Part shown: positions 26,033 through 34,065 of the stretch, one piece after another
Layout of the letters: each line of letters opens with the position of its first letter
Position numbering within the stretch: the stretch's first letter is position 1
Assembly (NCBI RefSeq): GCF_036227265.1
Contig: NZ_CP109446.1
Location: 7,333,001-7,397,000, forward strand
Reading direction: 5' to 3'
DNA from: Streptomyces sp. NBC_01476
GTDB taxonomy: Bacteria > Actinomycetota > Actinomycetes > Streptomycetales > Streptomycetaceae
DNA: 64,000 nt
The notes under the pieces: model-generated
The model's input: the letters and a program-made list of their open reading frames with translations, nothing else
Told to the model about the DNA's origin: nothing
Database searches by the model: none
Position numbers and translations under genes: made by a program

Positions 26033-26743
26033 ATGATCGGAATGGACGCTCGTTTCCTTGGCACCGCTGATCTGGCCGAAGCACCTTCCGTGGCGGTCGT
26101 GGTGGACGTCATGCGGGCTTTCACCGTGGCCGCCTGGGCCTTTGCGCAAGGGGCGGAAAAGATCGTTCTTGCCGAGTCGCTGGACGAAGCCCTGGCGCTC
26201 AAGGCGCGCCACCCGGATTGGGTGGCGCTCAAGGACGGCCCGCCCGCACCCGGGTTCGACGCCGTCAACTCCCCGGGCCTGCTGCGGTCCGTTGACCTCG
26301 GCGGACGGACCGTGGTGCAGAAGACCACGGCCGGGACGGTCGGCGCCCTTGCCGTCAAGGAGGCGCCGCTGGTGCTGTGCGCCGGCTTCGTGGTGGCGGA
26401 GGCAACGGCTCGGCTTTTGCGGACGCACGGGAGCGATGACATCACCTTCGTGGTTACCGGCGACCATGGCCAGGCCGACGAAGACCTGGCGTGTGCTCAG
26501 TACATCGCCCGGCGGGCCACCGGAGCCGGGACGGACCCTGCCCCGTTCCTCCGCCGCGCCGCCGCGTCGCGCGCCGCCGCCGAACTGACGGAGGGGGTGC
26601 GCCAGGGAGCCCATCCGGACGACGTCGCACTCTGTCTCGAACTCGACCGGTTCCCCTTTGCCATGGTGGCGACCCCGGAAGGCCCGCTCATGGTCCTCCG
26701 CCCCCACGCGATGCCTTCGCCGACCACCGGGCACCCGGCCTGA
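26033..26743 (+). CDS. ComB-like 2-phosphosulfolactate phosphatase family protein
   Basis: A protein of 236 residues (233 if the ATG at 26042 is used; neither start has a strong ribosome site). It matches the ComB family: [20 protein letters not shown] near the N-terminus with the acidic motif DVx[20 protein letters not shown], then [13 protein letters not shown], corresponding to TTNGT with Asn replaced by Ala, and [19 protein letters not shown]. ComB makes sulfolactate in coenzyme M biosynthesis, which streptomycetes do not use, so the true substrate here is probably another phosphorylated acid. It stands alone, divergent from the nuo operon. Confidence 0.8.
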   Translation: MIGMDARFLGTADLAEAPSVAVVVDVMRAFTVAAWAFAQGAEKIVLAESLDEALALKARHPDWVALKDGPPAPGFDAVNSPGLLRSVDLGGRTVVQKTTAGTVGALAVKEAPLVLCAGFVVAEATARLLRTHGSDDITFVVTGDHGQADEDLACAQYIARRATGAGTDPAPFLRRAAASRAAAELTEGVRQGAHPDDVALCLELDRFPFAMVATPEGPLMVLRPHAMPSPTTGHPA

Positions 26744-26904
26744 CCGCCGGCGGGCGGATACTTCACCGTGCGAGAGCGCCCGGTTGTGCCTGTCAGGCTC
26801 CGCGCCAGGGCGATTCTCCGGGCCGCGGGCGGGAGCGGGCCTTGGCGGCGGGCCCGTTGCCGGGTGGGCGCGCGGGTTGTCGCGCGGGGCGCGGGCGGTG
26901 GGGG

Positions 26905-27534
26905 TCAGGCGTCGGGCGTCGCGCGCTGGGCGTCGTGGGAGAGGCTGCGCGCGATGGCGGCCGCGTGGGCGGCGATGTCGTCGACGGTGGCGTGCCGTCG
27001 CCGGAGGAAGCCGGTGCGGAGGAGCGTGGCGTAGCCCTGTGCCCCGGCGATCTGCCGTTCCAGCAGGTTGAGCGCACTTTTGCCGTCCCCGCCGGTGATC
27101 TGCAGTGCGGCGGGCAGCATCGCGTCCATGACGCCTCGTCCGGCGTCCAGCAGGTCCTGGCTGTCCGCGCCCTGCAGTTCGTCGGCGAAGATCAAGTCGA
27201 AGCCCGAGCCGTGTTCCGCGGCGAAGCGAGCGTAGGCGGCTGCCGCCGCGGAAGCGGACTCGACCGGGTCGGCGGTCCCGTCGGGGCCGGTGACGGCCGC
27301 TTGGGCCTGGTGGAGTTCCCTGGTCAGCTGGCGTGCCGCCGCGATGGCGCACGCGATCAGCAGGGCCTGCCGGCTGGCGAAATGACGGTAGGGAGCGGCG
27401 CTGCTGACCTCGGCCCGCCGGGCGACCTCGGCCACCGTAAGCGCCGGGATGCCCTGCTCCGCGATGACCTCCAGTGCCGTGGCGACCAGGACGGCCTTGA
27501 GGTCGCCGTGGTGATACGTGCTGCGCTTCGGCAC
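26905..27534 (-). CDS. TetR-family transcriptional regulator (WHG type)
   Basis: A 209-residue repressor. The HTH is at about residues 28-52 (ALTVAEVARRAEVSSAAPYR, then HFASRQALL). The all-helical C-terminal part is of the type often named TetR_C_33/WHG. A clear inverted repeat at 27554-27573 sits 20 bp upstream of the start, so the gene is probably autorepressed. The next plus-strand gene begins at 27846, too far for an obvious shared operator, so the controlled gene is uncertain. The ligand is unknown. Confidence 0.9.
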   Translation of the reverse strand: MPKRSTYHHGDLKAVLVATALEVIAEQGIPALTVAEVARRAEVSSAAPYRHFASRQALLIACAIAAARQLTRELHQAQAAVTGPDGTADPVESASAAAAAYARFAAEHGSGFDLIFADELQGADSQDLLDAGRGVMDAMLPAALQITGGDGKSALNLLERQIAGAQGYATLLRTGFLRRRHATVDDIAAHAAAIARSLSHDAQRATPDA

Positions 27535-27553
27535 GGGATCGCCTCCTGACTCA

Positions 27554-27573
27554 ATGTAAGAGGTAGCTTACAT
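27554..27573. promoter_or_regulatory. TetR operator candidate
   Basis: ATGTAAG and CTTACAT are perfect 7-bp arms around AGGTAG, just upstream of the TetR gene. The AT-rich arms stand out against the GC background. It is the expected size and place for an autoregulatory TetR operator. Confidence 0.75.
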
Positions 27574-27845
27574 CGACTTTCCGCGGGGCGCCACCTCCGG
27601 CCCCGCTTCCGTCGGTGCGCGCCGCGCCGCGCCGCCCCTTTGCGCCGCAAGGAAAGGAGGAGCCGGCGGTCGGTTCGGGGTGGTAATCCGATCGTCCGCC
27701 CGGCAGTTGGTCAGTTTTTCGCGTGATCTTCACCTGTGGCAGCCGGGCCACGTCTCCGAGCAGGGGTTCTGATCGTCCTTGATACCTCTCGCCCCCCGGG
27801 CGTGAGCACCTGGCCGGTCACCCCCTGAAGCAGCCGTGAGGATCC
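27574..27845. other. Non-coding stretch before the phosphodiester glycosidase gene
   Basis: Together with 27535-27573 this gives a 311-bp gap. Besides the TetR operator it shows a short AT-richer segment around 27710-27735 and no gene. It probably holds the promoter of the secreted protein at 27846. Confidence 0.5.
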
Positions 27846-29534
27846 ATGAACGAGAAGAAGCGCCCCGCGCCCTCCGGACCGGGCGCCGTACCGCGCCGCC
27901 GCGACGTACGCATGCGGACCGTGTGGACCGCCGCCGCCGTGCTGGCCGCAGTCGCGCCGTTCGCGCTCTCCGGGACGGCCGCCGCGCAGGCCACGACCGC
28001 CGCTGCCGCGGCGCCCGCCACGTCCGCCATGTCCGCCGCGCACGGACCGGTGACGGCGCGGTGGACGACGCAGAACGTGGCCCCCGGCGTCCAGGTGCGC
28101 ACGGGCACCATCCGTAACGCCGCCGCCACCCCGGCCTGGACCGTCACCGTGCAGGCCCCGGCGACCAGCCGGCTCACCGGCGCCGCGACCTGGGCCGAGG
28201 TGGGCCCGCGGTCCTGGGCCACCGCCACCGCCGCGCAGTTGCAGGCCGCCGGCTTCCAGCCGCGCACGGAGACCGTACGGTGGCCGGGCTACACCGACAC
28301 CCCGCACGGCACGATGGGCCTGCGGGTACGCGTGGGAACGTACGCGAGCCAGGCCGAGGCGCAGGCCGCCGCGGCCACCGTCGCCGCGGCCGGGTTCCAC
28401 GCGGTCGCCGAGTGGACCGGTTACGAAGCCGGCCAGACCGCGGACGTGGAGAACATCCACGTCGCCGTCATCGACCCGCGGAAGTTCACCGGCACCGTCG
28501 AAGGCACCCACGACGGCAACATCGCCCAGCGCGAGACCACGTCGTCGGTGGCCGCCAAGCTCGGCTCCCTCGTCGGCGTCAACGCCGGGTTCTTCGTCAC
28601 CTCCGACTCCGACGGCGTCCAGGGCACCCAGTCCGGCATCGCCGCGTACGACGGGCAACTGGAGTCGATGGCCGCGGGTTCCCGCGCCGCCCTGGTCATC
28701 GACGACGGCGGGCGGCACGTCCGGGTGGCGGACCTGACGTCCACGGTCACCGCCCACGCGGGCGCGTCGAGCTACGCCGTGCAGGGCGTCAACCGGGTCC
28801 CCGGCACCGTACGGGACTGCGGACGCCCCGGCCTGACGCCGAGTCCGCTGCCCTGGCAGGACGTCACCTGCCACACCACCGACGACCTGGTGCGGTTCAC
28901 GCCCGCCTTCGGTGCGGACCTGCCCACCGGCGCCGGCACCCAGGCGGTGCTCGACGCGGCAGGCCGTGTCGTCTCCAACGGCGCGCGCGGGGGCCGGGTC
29001 CCGGCCGGCGATACGGTCCTGCAGGGCATCGGCACCGCGGCGGCCTGGCTGACCTCGCACGCCACGCCCGGGCAGCGCGTCCAGGTCAGCGAGTCCGTAC
29101 GCGACACCGCCGGCCGACCCGTCCCGCTCGGCCGCGGTGACAGCATCGTCAGCGCCGCGCCCACGCTGGTGAAGAGCGGGCGCGTCAGCATCGACGCGGC
29201 GGCCGAGGGCACGGTCGACCCCCGGGACCTCTCGTTCGGATACGCCTGGGCCAACACCCGTCAGCCGCGCACCATGGCCGGCGTCGACGCCGCCGGCCGT
29301 CTCCTCCTGGTCACCGTCGACGGCCGCCTCACCGGCGGCAGCGAGGGCTACACCCTCCAGGAGGGCGCCGAGTTCATGCGTTCCCTCGGCGCGGTCCAGG
29401 CCCTCAACCTGGACGGCGGCGGCTCGACCGCGATGGCGGTGAACGGCAGTCTCGTCAACGCGACGTCGGACGCCACCGGTGAGCGTCCCGTCGGTGACAC
29501 CCTCCAGATCCTGCCGCAGCGCCGCACCCGCTGA
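27846..29534 (+). CDS. Secreted phosphodiester glycosidase family protein with SPOR-like domain
   Basis: A 562-residue exported protein. The signal peptide has a basic start and the core VWTAAAVLAAVAPFALSGTA with cleavage near AAAQA. Around residues 125-205 there is a SPOR-like repeat (WATATAAQLQAAGFQPRTET; GLRVRVGTYASQAEAQAAAA). The C-terminal half is the NAGPA-type domain: LGSLVGVNAGFFVTSDSDG, the RTMAGVDAAGRLLLVTVDGR stretch and the hallmark NLDGGGSTAM with Asp at about 523. The family cleaves phosphodiester-linked sugars, as in the uncovering enzyme of lysosomal tagging or bacterial exopolysaccharide turnover. SPOR domains bind denuded peptidoglycan, so a cell-wall polymer is a likely substrate. 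Confidence 0.9.
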   Translation: MNEKKRPAPSGPGAVPRRRDVRMRTVWTAAAVLAAVAPFALSGTAAAQATTAAAAAPATSAMSAAHGPVTARWTTQNVAPGVQVRTGTIRNAAATPAWTVTVQAPATSRLTGAATWAEVGPRSWATATAAQLQAAGFQPRTETVRWPGYTDTPHGTMGLRVRVGTYASQAEAQAAAATVAAAGFHAVAEWTGYEAGQTADVENIHVAVIDPRKFTGTVEGTHDGNIAQRETTSSVAAKLGSLVGVNAGFFVTSDSDGVQGTQSGIAAYDGQLESMAAGSRAALVIDDGGRHVRVADLTSTVTAHAGASSYAVQGVNRVPGTVRDCGRPGLTPSPLPWQDVTCHTTDDLVRFTPAFGADLPTGAGTQAVLDAAGRVVSNGARGGRVPAGDTVLQGIGTAAAWLTSHATPGQRVQVSESVRDTAGRPVPLGRGDSIVSAAPTLVKSGRVSIDAAAEGTVDPRDLSFGYAWANTRQPRTMAGVDAAGRLLLVTVDGRLTGGSEGYTLQEGAEFMRSLGAVQALNLDGGGSTAMAVNGSLVNATSDATGERPVGDTLQILPQRRTR

Positions 29535-29718
29535 CGCTCCCCCCGGGGTCGCCCGCCGGTGCTCCCGGCCCGCGGCCCCGGGTCCGGCGGGCCGGGACGG
29601 GACATCCGCGTGGCCCGCCCCGTCCCGGAGGCCCCGCGGCGGCGTCCCGGAACCCGACGTCGTGCCGGCAGACCGGAGAGCCGGAACGCCCCCGCAGGGG
29701 CCGCGCGCACCTCCCCGC

Positions 29719-29925
29719 TCAGCCTGCGGCGAGCGACACCGCCGAGCGGATGCCGCGTACGTAGTCCCGCTGGCGTCCGCACGCCGCGAAATGGCCGCCG
29801 GCCGGAGACTCCTGCCAGTCCCGTACGGTGCAGAACCGTTCCGCGAACTCCCGGGGCACGTTCACCGGGTCACGGGGGAAGCCGGCGCACGCGGTGGGCG
29901 CCCCGATCCGGCCCCAGGGCTTTCC
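29719..29925 (-). pseudogene. C-terminal remnant of an epoxide hydrolase
   Basis: About 68 codons that end in a stop at 29719 read like the last part of an alpha/beta epoxide hydrolase: GRIGAPTACAGFPRDPVNVP, then REFAERFCTVRDWQESPAGG with HFAACGRQRDYVRGIR. This matches the cap-to-catalytic-His end of the family, with GGHFAA carrying the catalytic His. Nothing upstream encodes the nucleophile or the oxyanion region: the frame runs straight into the adjacent dehydrogenase gene. It is gene debris beside an SDR gene, presumably left by a recombination event. Confidence 0.75.
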
Positions 29926-29959
29926 GCCGCCCTCCGCGCAGGGGGTGAACGACGTGCCC

Positions 29960-30988
29960 TCAGGCGGGCCTCGCCCCGGTGAGCCGTTCGCTGAGGTCCC
30001 ACAGGTCTGCCGCCGTGCCCGGGTCGATGGCGTGGGGCGCGACACCTACCGGCCAGCTGGTGCGGCCCTCGACGGTGTCGTCGTCGGCGGCCAGGGGGGA
30101 GATGTCGTTGTTCTCGCAGTAGACACCGCCGTAGCCGTCGAGCTGCGGGCTGGTGGCGCACCAGACGCTGGTCGAGGCGCCCTGCTCGGCTGTCTTGGCG
30201 CCGCGTTCCGGGTCGATGATCGGCTCGCCGCGGTCGTCGATGAGGTTCATCGCCCGCCGGTCGGTGTCGGTGGCCCACGGTGAGAGGTCGGTGGTGATGA
30301 TCGATCCGGGATGCAGGGAGAAACCCCGGATGCCGTCGGGTTCACCGCGCCGGTCCAGATCGAGCGCGAAGAGGATGTTGGCCGTCTTGGACTGCGCGTA
30401 GCCCATCCACTCGTCGTACGGGCGACGGTCGAAGTTCGGATCGTCCAGGTGCACGGGGGAGAGCCGGTGCGCCCAGGCCGACACGGCGACGACACGGGCA
30501 CCCTGGGCCCGTCGCAGGGCCGGCCACAGCCGTACCGCGAGCTGGAAGTGGCCGAGGTGGTTGGTGGCGAAGTGGGCCTCGTACCCGCGGGCGTCGCGGG
30601 TCAGCGGCACCCGCATGATGCCGGCGCTGTTCACCAGGATGTGCACCGGGCGTTTCGCGGCGAGCAGGTCGTCGGCGAACCTGTCGACGCTCACCGGGTC
30701 GATCAGGTCCAGGTGGGCGATCTCGACCCGGTCGATCCCGGCGAGCCGGGCGCGGGCCTTGTCCGGACAGCGCACCGGAACGACGACCGTGGCTCCCGCC
30801 GCGCTGAGTGCCCGGGTGGTCTCCAGGCCGATACCGGAGTGGCCACCGGTCACCACGGCGGTGCGGCCGCTCAGGTCGATGCCGTCAGTGCCGTCAGTGC
30901 CGTCGATGCCGTGAATGCCGTGAATGATGTCAAGGGCGGTGTTCGCGGCGCTGAAGCCGGAGCCGATGGGGTGCTGCAGGCTGGTCAT
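29960..30988 (-). CDS. Short-chain dehydrogenase/reductase (1)
   Basis: A 342-residue SDR of the retinol-dehydrogenase-like group. Cofactor motif TAVVTGGHSGIGLE near residue 44, NSAGIM, and the catalytic YAQSK with the upstream Ser (VVAVSAWAHR). The ATG at 30988 is preferred to a GTG at 31039. The N-terminal linker contains IHGIHGIDGTDGTDGID, encoded by 9-bp tandem units. It is 115 bp downstream of the second SDR gene on the same strand, and the pair is likely controlled by the divergent AraC gene. Substrate unknown. Confidence 0.88.
   Translation of the reverse strand: MTSLQHPIGSGFSAANTALDIIHGIHGIDGTDGTDGIDLSGRTAVVTGGHSGIGLETTRALSAAGATVVVPVRCPDKARARLAGIDRVEIAHLDLIDPVSVDRFADDLLAAKRPVHILVNSAGIMRVPLTRDARGYEAHFATNHLGHFQLAVRLWPALRRAQGARVVAVSAWAHRLSPVHLDDPNFDRRPYDEWMGYAQSKTANILFALDLDRRGEPDGIRGFSLHPGSIITTDLSPWATDTDRRAMNLIDDRGEPIIDPERGAKTAEQGASTSVWCATSPQLDGYGGVYCENNDISPLAADDDTVEGRTSWPVGVAPHAIDPGTAADLWDLSERLTGARPA
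30875..30928 (-). repeat. 9-bp in-frame tandem repeat, six units
   Basis: Six 9-bp units (GTCGATGCC, GTCAGTGCC twice, GTCGATGCC, GTGAATGCC, GTGAATGAT on the plus strand) encode tripeptides GID, GTD and GIH just before the SDR cofactor domain. Confidence 0.9.
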
Positions 30989-31102
30989 GGGTTGTGCACT
31001 CGCTTCCACAGAGGTGAGATTTCCACGGTCGGCCGTCACTCCCCGGGCCGCCTCCGCGAGGGCGACGCGGTCGCGGGTTCCTGGTGCGGCCCGGGGGAGA
31101 GG

Positions 31103-31876
31103 TCAGACGACGCCGCCGGAGGTGTGGACGATCTGCCCGTCGATCCATCGCAGATCGAGCGCCACGGCCAGGACCACGTCGGCGATGTCGTCGGGGACGC
31201 CGACGCGGTCCAGCGGGGAGAGCGCCTGGATGGCGGCTCGCGCGGCCTGCGGGTCAGGGGCACGCCGCAGGTCGGCCTCGAACATGTCGGTCACGGTGGG
31301 GCCGGGGGCGACGGCGTTGACGGTGATGCCGCGCGCACCGAGTTCACGGGCCAGCACGACGGTGAACGCCTCCACGCCGGCCTTGGAGGCGGCATAGGCG
31401 GCGTACTGCGGCGGCAGGTTCCTGGTGATGGCACTGGAGATGTTGACGATCGCGCCGCCGTCGCGCAGGTGCCGTGCGGCCTGCTGTCCCACGAACATCG
31501 TGCCGAGCAGGTTGGTCTCCACGGCGGCACGCATGTCCGCGACGGTCAGTTCCGTGACGGAGGCGGTCGCCAGCACCGCGGCGGCGTGCACGACGACGTC
31601 CACCTGGCCGAGGCGCTGCCGGGTGGTCCGGAAGAGCGAGGCGACGCTGTCGGCGTCGGCCACGTCGGTCTGTACGGCGATGGCGTCACCGCCACGGCTG
31701 ACGATGTCCTCCACCAGGTGTTCGGCCGTGCCGGTGTTCGAGCGGTACGCGATGGCGACGGTGTGTCCCGCCGCCGCGAACCGCTCCGCGATCCGGCGGC
31801 CGATCCCGCGCGATCCGCCGGTGACGATCACGACGCGGCGGTCCGTCGCGGGGGCGGGCTGTTCTGAGCTGGTCAT
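31103..31876 (-). CDS. Short-chain dehydrogenase/reductase (2), FabG-like
   Basis: A 257-residue SDR of classical length, starting MTSSEQPAPATDRRVVIVTG. It has VTGGSRGIGRRIAE for the cofactor, ISSAITRNLPPQYAAYAASK with catalytic Ser, Tyr and Lys, and ITVNAVAPGPTVTDMF. FabG-like enzymes reduce 3-oxo compounds or oxidise alcohols with NADP(H). The start is 73 bp from the divergent AraC regulator, and the gene probably heads a two-gene operon with the SDR at 29960. The upstream extension of the frame overlaps the AraC gene and is not real. Confidence 0.92.
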   Translation of the reverse strand: MTSSEQPAPATDRRVVIVTGGSRGIGRRIAERFAAAGHTVAIAYRSNTGTAEHLVEDIVSRGGDAIAVQTDVADADSVASLFRTTRQRLGQVDVVVHAAAVLATASVTELTVADMRAAVETNLLGTMFVGQQAARHLRDGGAIVNISSAITRNLPPQYAAYAASKAGVEAFTVVLARELGARGITVNAVAPGPTVTDMFEADLRRAPDPQAARAAIQALSPLDRVGVPDDIADVVLAVALDLRWIDGQIVHTSGGVV

Positions 31877-31949
31877 ACGGAGATCGTCGCCGGGGCCGGG
31901 GCCCGGCGGCTTCCGTGCCCGTCCGGGAAACCGGTGCGATAGTACGAAT

Positions 31950-32906
31950 ATGAGGGATGACCTGGGAACGGTGTTCGACCTGCTGGAAGTCAACGGGGTG
32001 ATCTCCGCCGGCTTCACCGCGGGCGGCAGGTGGCGCACCCGGTTCCACCCGACGGTGCGGCTGAAGCTGCTCGCCGTCGCCCGCGGAAGCGCCCGGGTCT
32101 CCGCGGACGACCGCGGCGAGTCCGTGGTGGCCGGTGCCGGGGATGTCGTGGTCATGAACGGCTGCGGGTCGGTGCTGGTCGAGGACGCACGGGACGGCGG
32201 CGGACTGCAGAGGTCCTTCGTCCACCCGCCTGGCCAGGCGTTTTACCATGCCGGGTGCGGTGAGGACGTCGTCGTGGTCGGCGGTCACATCGACCTGGCC
32301 GACGGGACCGACGCGCTGGTCGCGGGCCTCGGCGGTGCTCTGCTGCACCTTCCGGCCGGCCGTGACACCGCCAGACTGGCCGGCACCTTGCACCATCTCG
32401 TCGACGAGGCCATGGCGGAGCGCGTGGCCTCGGAGCCGGCGAGCAGGCTGCACGCGCGCCTGGTCATCCTCGAAGTGCTGCGCGCCATGGTCGAGGACGG
32501 CGAGTCCGTGCCCGTCGGGTGGGCACGCGGCCTCCTGGACGACGGCATCCGCCCGGCGCTGCGCGCGATGCACGACGACCCCGGGCGGGCCTGGCGCCTC
32601 GAAGAGCTCGCCCACCGCTCGGCCATGTCACGCACCGCCTTCGCCGAGCGGTTCACCGCCCTGGTCGGGAAACCGCCGCTGTCCTACCTGACCGGCTGGC
32701 GGATGTACGTCGCCCGGCGCGCGCTGCGGCAGAGCGACGCGCACATCGACGAACTCGCCCTCCAGCTCGGCTACTCGACGGCCGGCGCCTTCAGTACCGC
32801 TTTCCGCCGCGAGGTCGGGGAATCCCCGCGCGCGTACCGTTCCCGCCACGGCAGCGGCCCCGCCACCGCCCGGCTGACCGGCTCCGCGGGCCACCGCTCC
32901 CGGTGA
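31950..32906 (+). CDS. AraC-family transcriptional regulator
   Basis: A 318-residue regulator. The N-terminal half is a cupin-like sensor (GRWRTRFHPTVRLKLLAVAR, GDVVVMNGCGS). The C-terminal half has two HTH motifs (WRLEELAHRSAMSRTAFAER and IDELALQLGYSTAGAFSTAF) ending RAYRSRHG. No ribosome site precedes the ATG; GATAGT stands 6 bp before it, so the message may be leaderless. It is divergent from the two SDR genes, which are its likely targets. The effector is unknown. Confidence 0.9.
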   Translation: MRDDLGTVFDLLEVNGVISAGFTAGGRWRTRFHPTVRLKLLAVARGSARVSADDRGESVVAGAGDVVVMNGCGSVLVEDARDGGGLQRSFVHPPGQAFYHAGCGEDVVVVGGHIDLADGTDALVAGLGGALLHLPAGRDTARLAGTLHHLVDEAMAERVASEPASRLHARLVILEVLRAMVEDGESVPVGWARGLLDDGIRPALRAMHDDPGRAWRLEELAHRSAMSRTAFAERFTALVGKPPLSYLTGWRMYVARRALRQSDAHIDELALQLGYSTAGAFSTAFRREVGESPRAYRSRHGSGPATARLTGSAGHRSR

Positions 32907-32954
32907 TCCGGGGACCGCCGGGCCGCAAGAGCGGCCGCGGGGAACGGACCGGGC

Positions 32955-33500
32955 TCAGAACTTCAGGTCGGCTGCGTGCTGCAGCCGGGCGCCCATGTTC
33001 CGCTCCATCATCCGCAGCGCCGCGTCCGCCAGGTCCTGGTGGATGTGGGCCACGGCGTCCTGGAGCACGGTCAGCTCCAGGTGGCGGATGTGGGCGTCCA
33101 GCGCGGAGTAGAGCACGCACTGCTCCGTCACCTGACCGCAGAGCACGATGTGCCGGATGCCGTTCTGCTGGAGCAGATACTCCAGCGGTGTCTGGAAGAA
33201 GATCGAGTGGCGGGCCTTGACGACGAACAGGGAATCCTCGTCCGGCAGCACCGGCTTCACCAGGTCCGCGTACTGTCCCCGCAGTGCCGTCTCCACCAGC
33301 TCGTCGTGGTGGGAGCGCCAGCGGCCGAAGTTGTCGTTGACGTAGATCACGTCGGTACCGCTCCTGCGTGCGGTGTCGATCGCGGTCCGGACGGCGGGCA
33401 GCGCCTGGCGTACCGACGCGACCAGCGGCTCCGCGTCGGGGTGGTCGTAGGTGTTGATCATGTCGATGACGACGAGTGCGGAGGTGTGATCACTGCCCAT
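32955..33500 (-). CDS. Isochorismatase-like cysteine hydrolase
   Basis: A 181-residue enzyme of the cysteine hydrolase superfamily. The catalytic triad is visible: Asp13 (LVVIDMINTY), Lys95 (FVVKARHSIF) and Cys128 (CGQVTEQCVLYS). The start at 33500 has GGAGGATG at a good distance; the frame continues upstream for 27 codons. Family members hydrolyse vinyl ethers or amides, such as isochorismate, nicotinamide or N-carbamoyl compounds. Lack of the nicotinamidase metal-site His cluster argues against a nicotinamidase. It is convergent with the AraC gene. Confidence 0.9.
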   Translation of the reverse strand: MGSDHTSALVVIDMINTYDHPDAEPLVASVRQALPAVRTAIDTARRSGTDVIYVNDNFGRWRSHHDELVETALRGQYADLVKPVLPDEDSLFVVKARHSIFFQTPLEYLLQQNGIRHIVLCGQVTEQCVLYSALDAHIRHLELTVLQDAVAHIHQDLADAALRMMERNMGARLQHAADLKF

Positions 33501-33544
33501 ACCGACATCCTCCCCCCGCCGGGGCGCGGGGACATGTCGGGCGG

Positions 33545-33724
33545 GGCCGGGCTGCCGGGTGAGGTCCAGGAGGGCGGCCACCAGCCGGCCGGCGAAGGCG
33601 CTGTCGTCGGCGTCGGCGCGCTGGGCGCTGACTTGTGGCCGGCGCGGACCGCGTCGCCGATCAGGGCCTCGGCCGGCGCCAGGGCTTCCAGCGCCGGGGC
33701 CTGCACGTGGTCCGTATGCCGCAC
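33545..33724 (-). other. Possible frameshifted small gene
   Basis: On the minus strand a GTG at 33724 opens a stretch with good codon use (RHTDHVQAPALEALAPAEAL, then IGDAVRAGHK). Near 33628 the good codon use moves to another frame (SAQRADADDSAFAGRLVAAL, then LDLTRQPGPAR), as if one base had been lost. No family is recognised. It may be a decayed small gene; it may also be chance in GC-rich DNA. Confidence 0.25.
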
Positions 33725-33761
33725 CCGCCCGGAAACCGGGCCGCGGGGCGCGGCAGTGGTT

Positions 33762-34007
33762 CTAGCCCTCCGTGGCCGGCGCGGCGGCGCCGTCGCCGTC
33801 GCGGAACCGCCGCAGCCGCGCGGTCAGCAGCCGGATGACCGGGGTCCGGGCCCGGTGCCTGCTCTCGTACCGGAGAACGCTCTCCACCTCGTCAGGACCC
33901 AGGTCCCGCAGGGAACTCTCGATCGCGATTTTCGGGAGGTGCGGGTAGCCGACTATCGGGACTTCCGCTGTGGCCGGGCCGGGCAGCTCACCATCGAACA
34001 GTTCCAC
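33762..34007 (-). CDS. Small DUF8129-like protein
   Basis: An 81-residue protein. The core PIVGYPHLPKIAIESSLRDL, GPDEVESVLRYESRHRAR and TPVIRLLTARL resembles the small actinobacterial domain in which a tyrosine/aspartate-led strand is followed by two helices with a YE-x-x-H signature (DUF8129). No function is established for the family. It lies between the isochorismatase-like gene and an ABC exporter on the same strand; the 58-bp spacing to the exporter stop suggests a separate unit or a downstream position in its operon. Confidence 0.65.
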   Translation of the reverse strand: MELFDGELPGPATAEVPIVGYPHLPKIAIESSLRDLGPDEVESVLRYESRHRARTPVIRLLTARLRRFRDGDGAAAPATEG

Positions 34008-34065
34008 TCATATCATCTCCAAAGTCCTTGGTCCGCCTTCCCCGGTCATCCTGGGCCAAACCCCC

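Noticed and set aside
29960-33500. A biosynthetic gene cluster (two SDRs, AraC, isochorismatase-like)
   Set aside because: There is no core synthase, and the genes form separate units with their own regulators. A catabolic or detoxification role fits better.
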